Shown here: positions 58,969 through 64,000 of the stretch, in pieces | Layout of the letters: every line of letters starts with the position of its first letter | Position numbering within the stretch: the first letter of the stretch is position 1 | From: CADEDV01 sp964596345 | Lineage (GTDB): Bacteria > Bacteroidota > Bacteroidia > Chitinophagales > Chitinophagaceae | Assembly: GCA_964596345.1 (NCBI GenBank) | Contig: CAZQSZ010000003.1 | Span: 596,887-660,886, forward strand | DNA length: 64,000 nt | Direction: 5' to 3' | Translations under genes and position numbers: made by a program | Notes under the pieces: model-generated | Database searches by the model: none | Seen by the model: the letters and a program-made list of their open reading frames with translations, nothing else | What the model was told of the DNA's origin: nothing

Positions 58969-60894
58969 ATGGCCTGGAAAAGTCAGCAGCAATTCATCGA
59001 AGCATTAGACAAAGCCGGAGAGTTACTTCGCATTACAACCTATGTTGATCCCAAACTGGAGATAGCCGAGATCACCGATCGTATTAGTAAATCGGGTAAC
59101 GGTGGTAAAGCCATTCTCTTTGAAAATACCGGTTATGATTTCCCGGTACTGATGAATGCCTATGGCAGTGAAAAAAGAATGTGCATGGCCCTGGGTGTAA
59201 ACCACCTTGATGATGTGGCCCATGAGATCGAAAATTTATTCAAACTCTTAGCTGCTCCCAAAGAAGGGATTTTAGATAAATTAAAAATGCTGCCTAAACT
59301 TGGCCAGTTTGCCAGCTGGATGCCTAAAGTAAAAAAAGGAAGAGGCGAATGCCAGGAAGTGGTGATGACTGCACCCGATATCACGAAGATACCTGTCATT
59401 ACCTGCTGGCCCAAAGATGGCGGCCCCTTTGTTACGCTGCCCATCATTCATACCAAGGACCCGAATACCAATAGCCGCAATGTGGGAATGTACCGTATGC
59501 AGGTCTTCGGACCCACCCTCACCGGTATGCACTGGCATAAACATAAAGTGTCTGCCAAACATTTTTCAGAGTATAAAAAACTGGGCAAACGGATGCCGGT
59601 GGCTGTTGCGCTTGGTGGTGATCCGGTTTATGCCTATTCGGCTACTGCGCCCTTACCAGAGAATGTGGACGAATACATGTTGGCCGGATTTCTCCGCAAG
59701 AAAAAAGTGGAACTGGTAAAATGTATCTCGCAACCCGATGTGGAAGTGCCCGCTGATGCCGATTTTATTATTGAAGGTTATGTAGATCCCAATGATGAAC
59801 TGATCTGGGAAGGACCTTTTGGCGATCATACCGGTTACTATTCATTACCTGATTTCTATCCCCGTTTTCATATCACGGCCATCACCCATAAAAAGAATGC
59901 GGTATATCCTGCCACCATTGTGGGTATTCCGCCGCAGGAAGATGCCTGGCTGGGCAAAGCCACCGAACGGATCTTTTTAGCACCGATCAAAATGACGATG
60001 GTACCCGAGATCATGGATATGGATATGCCCGTGGAAGGGGTATTTCATAACCTGGTTATTGCACAGATCAAAAAAGATTATGCCGGGCAGGGACAAAAAG
60101 TGATGAATGCCATGTGGGGTGCCGGGCAGATGATGTTCAACAAGATATTAGTAATGGCGGATGAAGGCGTGAAGATCCAGGATTATGAAGCACTGGCTAA
60201 ATATGTATTTAAAAATTTAAACCCGGCTACGGATATCGCTTTTGCCAATGGCCCGATGGATGTACTCGATCATAGTTGCAGCAAGCTCGGCTTTGGCGGC
60301 AAGATGTGTATTGACGGAACAACCAAGTATGAAGAAGAAGAGGATGACAGTTATGAGCCGGGAGTCGTTGGTCTGCAGCCGGGAGTAATTGAAAAGGCAC
60401 TCGAATATTTTACCGAAATAAAAGTTGTCAATACATCACTGCTGAAAAAAGAAATTCCCTGTCTTATTATTTCTGTAGAGAAAAACAGGCCCGGTCATAT
60501 CAGCGAACTGCACAAGCAGTTGGGAGGGTTAACCGAAATACAAGGTATCAAAATGATCCTCTACGTGGAGCATACCGTTGATGCCAACGATCTCCCCACA
60601 GCTCTCTGGCGTTTCTGCAATAACCTGGATCCAAAAAGAGATTTTGTTCTTTTTAAAAACCTCAAACCTCAAACCTCAAACAGATACACTGCCTGCATGG
60701 GACTTGATGGCACCCGCAAAACAAAAGAGCTGGATAATTTCCACCGCGACTGGCCCAATATTATTGTGGCGGATGATGCCACCATCCGGTCAGTTGATGC
60801 AAAATGGGAGAGCCTTGGCATCGGTGCATTCCTGCCATCGCCATCTTTAAAGTTCAAAGATCAGATCTATGGAGAAGAAGCGGTGGTGAATTGA
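58969..60894 (+). CDS. UbiD family (prenylated-FMN) decarboxylase, probably menaquinone-type
   Basis: 641 residues from the ATG at 58969; the frame is open from 58933. NVGMYRMQVFGP and EGPFGDHTGYYS are the UbiD motifs that bind Mn/K and prenylated FMN. The protein belongs to the long Bacteroidota group annotated as menaquinone biosynthesis decarboxylases, which remove a carboxylate from a polyprenylated aromatic ring. A UbiX-type flavin prenyltransferase would be needed and is not in the window. Residues 565-571 (LKPQTSN) are encoded by a perfect triple CTCAAAC repeat (60661-60681) and look like an insertion. Confidence 0.87.
   Translation: MAWKSQQQFIEALDKAGELLRITTYVDPKLEIAEITDRISKSGNGGKAILFENTGYDFPVLMNAYGSEKRMCMALGVNHLDDVAHEIENLFKLLAAPKEGILDKLKMLPKLGQFASWMPKVKKGRGECQEVVMTAPDITKIPVITCWPKDGGPFVTLPIIHTKDPNTNSRNVGMYRMQVFGPTLTGMHWHKHKVSAKHFSEYKKLGKRMPVAVALGGDPVYAYSATAPLPENVDEYMLAGFLRKKKVELVKCISQPDVEVPADADFIIEGYVDPNDELIWEGPFGDHTGYYSLPDFYPRFHITAITHKKNAVYPATIVGIPPQEDAWLGKATERIFLAPIKMTMVPEIMDMDMPVEGVFHNLVIAQIKKDYAGQGQKVMNAMWGAGQMMFNKILVMADEGVKIQDYEALAKYVFKNLNPATDIAFANGPMDVLDHSCSKLGFGGKMCIDGTTKYEEEEDDSYEPGVVGLQPGVIEKALEYFTEIKVVNTSLLKKEIPCLIISVEKNRPGHISELHKQLGGLTEIQGIKMILYVEHTVDANDLPTALWRFCNNLDPKRDFVLFKNLKPQTSNRYTACMGLDGTRKTKELDNFHRDWPNIIVADDATIRSVDAKWESLGIGAFLPSPSLKFKDQIYGEEAVVN
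60661..60681 (+). repeat. Triple CTCAAAC heptamer inside the UbiD gene
   Basis: Three perfect copies of CTCAAAC in 21 bp, at 60661, 60668 and 60675. The length is a multiple of three, so the frame is kept. From memory, the same heptamer array is common between genes in Chitinophagaceae. Confidence 0.65.
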
Positions 60895-60914
60895 CCCCCT
60901 GCCCCCTGAAGGGG
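60895..60914. repeat. CCCCCTGCCCCCT-type intergenic palindrome
   Basis: CCCC (60903-60906) pairs with GGGG (60911-60914) around TGAA, just after the UbiD stop codon and preceded by CCCCCTG. The pattern is, from memory, a frequent intergenic element in Bacteroidota. It may also serve as a weak terminator. Confidence 0.45.
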
Positions 60915-61015
60915 AAACTTTGTACGTACATACGGACTGTTTCCAAAACTTCTCTAAGCAGTTAGCTTTATGCTACATTTGATCAGCTAAATAGTACTGA
61001 CAAATAAAATGACGC

Positions 61016-62101
61016 ATGCCTGGTAGTAATGAAAGAAGCAACATAGGTGCCCCTTCCGGAGAAAGGTCTATTCATATCCTCATGACCGGTGCCGGTGCAC
61101 CCGGTGCAGCAGGTATAATCAAATGCCTCCGGCAAGATCCTGTCGTTCGTATCACGGCTGCAGATGTAAATCCCCATGCGGTGGGCCGTTTTCTTACCAA
61201 TGATTTTGTGACGATCCCAACTGCACATGACCCTGCTTTTGCAGATACAGTCTTATCCATCTGCCGGGAAAAAGATATTCATGTCGTGATGCCGCTGGTG
61301 ACCAAAGAATTGATACCATTGGCACTGCGTACAACTGATTTTGAAATGGCCGGGGCAAAAGTATTGGTTTCCTCTGCTGCTTCGTTGGAGATCGCCAATA
61401 ACAAAAGCCGTTTGTATGAATTCCTGCAATGGCGGGGAATGACGGTACCGGCATATAAAATTGTGGAAACAGTGGAGCAGTTCCGTGAAGCCGTGCTCGA
61501 ACTGGGCTACCCGGAGAAAAATGTATGCTTCAAACCATCGGTCTCCAATGGCAGCCGGGGTTTCCGGATCCTCTCCGAGCAAATGGATGAACTCGACCTG
61601 TTGTTCAATTACAAACCATCCAGCACTTATCTCCGTTTGCACGATGCCATCCGCATCTTGTCTTCCGGTGTTTTTCCTGAATTATTAGTCAGTGAATATT
61701 TACCCGGCGAAGAATATTCCGTGGATTGCCTGGCCAATCATGGTGCAGCAAAACTGATTGTTCCAAGATCGAGACAGAAAATGATCAACGGCATCAGCGT
61801 GGAAGGAGCGTTTGTGCAGGATGAAAATATCATCAGCTATTGCACACAGATCATCAAAGAACTGCAGCTGCATGGCAATATTGGCATACAGGTCAAACGT
61901 TCGGCGGAAGGACAATTTTTATTGGTTGAAATAAATCCCCGGGTGCAGGGTACTATTGCTGCGGCTTTAGGTGCCGGTATTAATCTTCCTTTGCTCGCCG
62001 TTAAACAGGAATTGGGTTTATCCATCACCGCCAAAGAGTTGCAGGTACAATGGGGCACCCGTTTCTCCCGTTATTGGTCCGAAGTTTTTTGGAAGGGGTA
62101 G
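61016..62101 (+). CDS. ATP-grasp domain protein (carbamoyl-phosphate-synthase-like)
   Basis: 361 residues. An N-terminal Rossmann-like domain (IHILMTGAGAPGAAGIIKCL) is followed by an ATP-grasp fold: FKPSVSNGSRGFRIL (ATP loop), LLVSEYLPGEEYSVDCLA and a C-terminal VEINPRVQGTIAAALGAGINLPLLAV with the Mg-binding Glu and Asn. ATP-grasp enzymes join a carboxylate to an amine or thiol through an acyl phosphate. Stand-alone members such as this have varied substrates, including peptides and cell-surface sugars. It is not in an operon that would reveal the substrate. Confidence 0.87.
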   Translation: MPGSNERSNIGAPSGERSIHILMTGAGAPGAAGIIKCLRQDPVVRITAADVNPHAVGRFLTNDFVTIPTAHDPAFADTVLSICREKDIHVVMPLVTKELIPLALRTTDFEMAGAKVLVSSAASLEIANNKSRLYEFLQWRGMTVPAYKIVETVEQFREAVLELGYPEKNVCFKPSVSNGSRGFRILSEQMDELDLLFNYKPSSTYLRLHDAIRILSSGVFPELLVSEYLPGEEYSVDCLANHGAAKLIVPRSRQKMINGISVEGAFVQDENIISYCTQIIKELQLHGNIGIQVKRSAEGQFLLVEINPRVQGTIAAALGAGINLPLLAVKQELGLSITAKELQVQWGTRFSRYWSEVFWKG

Positions 62102-62215
62102 CCACAGATTACACAAATTACCCGTCTTAAACTGGTCGATTCCTCAAGGGTAAATGAGTCTTCTTGTGCTAAAAATCTGTGAGAATCCGTTCAATCCGTG
62201 TCATCCGTGTTCCTC
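62102..62215. repeat. CACAGATT / AATCTGTG intergenic repeat
   Basis: CACAGATT at 62103-62110 is the reverse complement of AATCTGTG at 62174-62181. Three near-tandem copies of AATCCGTG or ATCCGTGT follow (62184-62211). Elements with this wording are, from memory, abundant between genes in Bacteroidota. It lies between the ATP-grasp and TraB/GumN genes. Confidence 0.5.
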
Positions 62216-62272
62216 TCCCTGGCCTTGCTTTCATCTGCGCTTAGTTCAGTAACTTGTGTAAAATTGTAGCAC

Positions 62273-63193
62273 ATGAAAAGATGGAGTTCTGTTTTCCTGC
62301 TGGGTTTATTAACGATGGCGGGCTGCGCCCAGAAAAATGATGGCCTGAAAACTTCAGCCAATACCAATACTTTATTGTGGAAGATCAGTGGTAAGGGTTT
62401 ATCCAAACCTTCTTATCTCTTTGGCACCATCCATATGCTTTGCGGCGAAGATGCCGTGCTGAGTGATAACCTGAAAAAAGCCATCAAGGCTGCTGATGAA
62501 GTGTACCTGGAAATTGATATGGACAACCTCATGGAAATGTTTGGCGCCATGTCCAAAATGAAAATGACCGGTGACACCACCTTACAAGACTTACTGAGCC
62601 CCGAAGATTATACATTGGTGAAAGAGTATTTTGAAAGCAGGAGTTCTATGATACCTTTCTCCATGCTGCAAACCTTTAAACCCATCCTGGCGGCTTCCAC
62701 GCTGGAGCAATCCAAACTGCCCTGTGATGATATGGCGGCGATGGACCAAATCGTGATGCAGGAAGCAAAGAATAATGACAAAGAAGTAAAAGGACTGGAG
62801 ACCATGAGTTACCAGGCCGGTATGCTGGACAGCATCCCGTATAAGATGCAGGCCGAGCAATTGCTGAGTTATGTAAAGAATAATGGCAAATCAGATGACG
62901 GGTTAGAAATGAAAGACATGCTGAAAGCCTATAACGACCAGGACCTGCAAAAATTAGAAGAGATGATGACCAAAGCAGATGCCGGTCTTTCCGGTTTTAC
63001 CGAACTATTATTGTACAACCGCAACCGCAACTGGGTTAAAAAACTAAATGAGCTCTTACCCAACAAAGCATTAGTGATTGCCGTTGGAGCGGGGCACCTG
63101 CCCGGCGAGCAGGGTGTGATTAACCTGCTGCGCAACGAAGGCTATACCGTGGAGCCGGTGGAGAATAAATTGAATAAGGCGAGGGAGATATAA
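62273..63193 (+). CDS. TraB/GumN family lipoprotein
   Basis: 306 residues with a lipoprotein signal (FLLGLLTMAGC, Cys about 18). LSKPSYLFGTIHMLCGED with the Gly-Thr-Ile-His core, and later EIDMDN and AVGAGHLPGEQGVINLL, are the TraB/GumN (clan MH-like, formerly Tiki) motifs. His in GTIH and the conserved Glu and His near the C-terminus would bind metal in this proposed protease fold. It should be anchored to the outer or inner membrane. Physiological substrate unknown. A box TAAAATTG ends 6 nt before the ATG. Confidence 0.88.
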   Translation: MKRWSSVFLLGLLTMAGCAQKNDGLKTSANTNTLLWKISGKGLSKPSYLFGTIHMLCGEDAVLSDNLKKAIKAADEVYLEIDMDNLMEMFGAMSKMKMTGDTTLQDLLSPEDYTLVKEYFESRSSMIPFSMLQTFKPILAASTLEQSKLPCDDMAAMDQIVMQEAKNNDKEVKGLETMSYQAGMLDSIPYKMQAEQLLSYVKNNGKSDDGLEMKDMLKAYNDQDLQKLEEMMTKADAGLSGFTELLLYNRNRNWVKKLNELLPNKALVIAVGAGHLPGEQGVINLLRNEGYTVEPVENKLNKAREI

Positions 63194-63240
63194 ATGATGA
63201 ACTTTGGGATGGTCTGAAACTGGGATTGTAAAATTGAAAA

Positions 63241-63376
63241 TGCGAAAGTTTTGGTTGTATTTGCGAAAGTGGCTGTTGGCAAAAACAATTTTTTTAGTAA
63301 ATTGAATTGTAAACAGTTATCAAAAAAAGCGAAAGTTTAGCCAACAGGGACTTTCGCATATTTACGAGTTGGCTGC
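63241..63376 (+). repeat. Repeat-rich segment with GCGAAAGT and GTTGGC motifs
   Basis: GCGAAAGT occurs three times in direct orientation (63242, 63263, 63329) and once inverted (63350-63357). CTGTTGGC (63273-63280) is complementary to GCCAACAG (63340-63347), and AGCCAAC (63339-63345) to GTTGGCT (63368-63374). The segment can fold into several hairpins and resembles a recombination site such as a short attC. No gene is seen in it. Confidence 0.5.
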
Positions 63377-63403
63377 AACTTTATTTGACACCATTAATTT
63401 CAA

Positions 63404-63934
63404 ATGCTCGACACATTTTTCATTATAATAATTTCATTATTTCTTTACCTAGTAACTGGTGTTTTGTATTTACTCTATTTGCCATTTAAACAGTGGCTTA
63501 AAAGGACAAATAAATTGACAGAGCTTTGGAGTAAAAGAATAAATTGGATTTTTCTTTCTCTACCAATATTTGCACTACTATATCTTTATATTCACAAGGA
63601 CGACAGATATCCAAGTAAAAATAGAGTTGAAGATATAGCAGACATTCATTTACCTGAAACCTTTATAGTATTGAAAGACGAGTATCAAGATATGTGGCAA
63701 GACTATGCTATATTTTATGACATTCAGCTTAATAATGAACAAACAAAGAAATTAATTTCATCAATTAAACATTCCAAATATTATTTGACAGACAATAAAG
63801 CAATTAATAAAGACACAATTTGGACAGTTGAAAATACAATTTATACTTTTAGAATTCCAAGTGGTAGAACTTCATATTTTATAAAGTTTGACTCAAAAAA
63901 TGGAATATTAAATTATGAAGAAATATATGACTAA
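63404..63934 (+). CDS. AT-rich hypothetical membrane protein (cassette-like)
   Basis: 176 residues. Two hydrophobic segments (about 3-27 and 44-60) are followed by an extracytoplasmic domain of about 110 residues with no recognised family. The base composition is much richer in A and T than the genes to the left. The gene is bracketed by GTTGGCTGC (63368-63376) and its inverted copy GCAGCCAAC (63940-63948), the latter 5 nt after the stop. This layout is that of a mobile gene cassette. The window ends 66 nt after the stop. Confidence 0.7.
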   Translation: MLDTFFIIIISLFLYLVTGVLYLLYLPFKQWLKRTNKLTELWSKRINWIFLSLPIFALLYLYIHKDDRYPSKNRVEDIADIHLPETFIVLKDEYQDMWQDYAIFYDIQLNNEQTKKLISSIKHSKYYLTDNKAINKDTIWTVENTIYTFRIPSGRTSYFIKFDSKNGILNYEEIYD

Positions 63935-63939
63935 AAGCA

Positions 63940-63982
63940 GCAGCCAACATGAACTGTGTAAAAAACCAAGCAAAAAGCCAAC
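63940..63982 (+). repeat. Partial cassette-end repeat
   Basis: GCAGCCAAC (63940-63948) is the reverse complement of GTTGGCTGC at 63368-63376. A further AGCCAAC lies at 63976-63982. The element probably continues beyond the window. Confidence 0.45.
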
Positions 63983-64000
63983 TTTTTTTAGGGTTTTGCT

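Overview
The window is about 64 kb of chromosome from a member of the Bacteroidota, most likely the Chitinophagaceae or a close relative; I cannot name the species. The evidence is a protein with a type IX secretion sorting domain (16621-19560), a TonB-dependent receptor with a carboxypeptidase-regulatory-like N-terminus (48700-51075), an OmpP1/FadL porin, a DUF6089 barrel, many short lipoproteins, few Shine-Dalgarno sequences, and repeated promoter -7 boxes of the TAnnTTTG type. The 5' end cuts into a biotin carboxylase gene. I found no rRNA, tRNA, CRISPR array, transposase or integrase. No gene-free stretch exceeds about 290 bases.

Region by region. 1-2.1 kb: acyl-CoA carboxylase subunits. 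2.1-7.5 kb: an alpha/beta hydrolase, a TPR protein, a lipoprotein and a U32 protein translationally coupled to a small ferredoxin. 7.5-16.4 kb: a fused beta-lactamase-like/D-aminoacylase protein, a FadL porin, a YjaB-like acetyltransferase, an esterase fused to DUF6370, a cyclase-TolB-TPR protein and an ABC ATPase. 16.6-25.1 kb: a T9SS cargo, an OmpA-family protein, an SGNH hydrolase, a one-domain CBM48 protein and small enzymes. 25.1-29.3 kb: a phosphoesterase, a double retropepsin-like protein and a four-domain CBM48 protein. 29.3-44.1 kb: a divergent GAPDH, then hutI, separated by about 8.4 kb from ftcD-hutG. That 8.4 kb holds a PF10136 membrane protein, an AT-rich island with a DUF5343/Swt1-HEPN pair, a DUF2975/HTH regulatory pair and a P-type ATPase. 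44-54 kb: a TPR protein, an ABC-F ATPase, a DUF3347 protein, the TonB receptor and small membrane proteins. 54-63.2 kb: a MalQ-type glucanotransferase with starch-binding domains, a dipeptide epimerase, a DUF6089 barrel, a UbiD decarboxylase, an ATP-grasp protein and a TraB/GumN protein. 63.2-64 kb: an AT-rich gene flanked by inverted GTTGGCTGC/GCAGCCAAC motifs, resembling a gene cassette.

Themes. Histidine catabolism is present as imidazolonepropionase, formimidoyltransferase-cyclodeaminase and formimidoylglutamase; hutH and hutU lie outside the window. Alpha-glucan handling recurs as two CBM48 proteins and MalQ. Peptidoglycan-peptide or D-amino-acid scavenging is suggested by the D-aminoacylase fusion and the L-Ala-D/L-Glu epimerase. 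The best candidate for an undescribed system is the DUF5343/HEPN two-gene module at 35798-37017, which has an intact RNase motif and sits in foreign-looking DNA. Also notable are short palindromic or heptameric repeats inside the reading frames of hutI (twice) and ubiD, and -7 boxes that almost touch the start codons of at least seven genes, which suggests leaderless transcripts.
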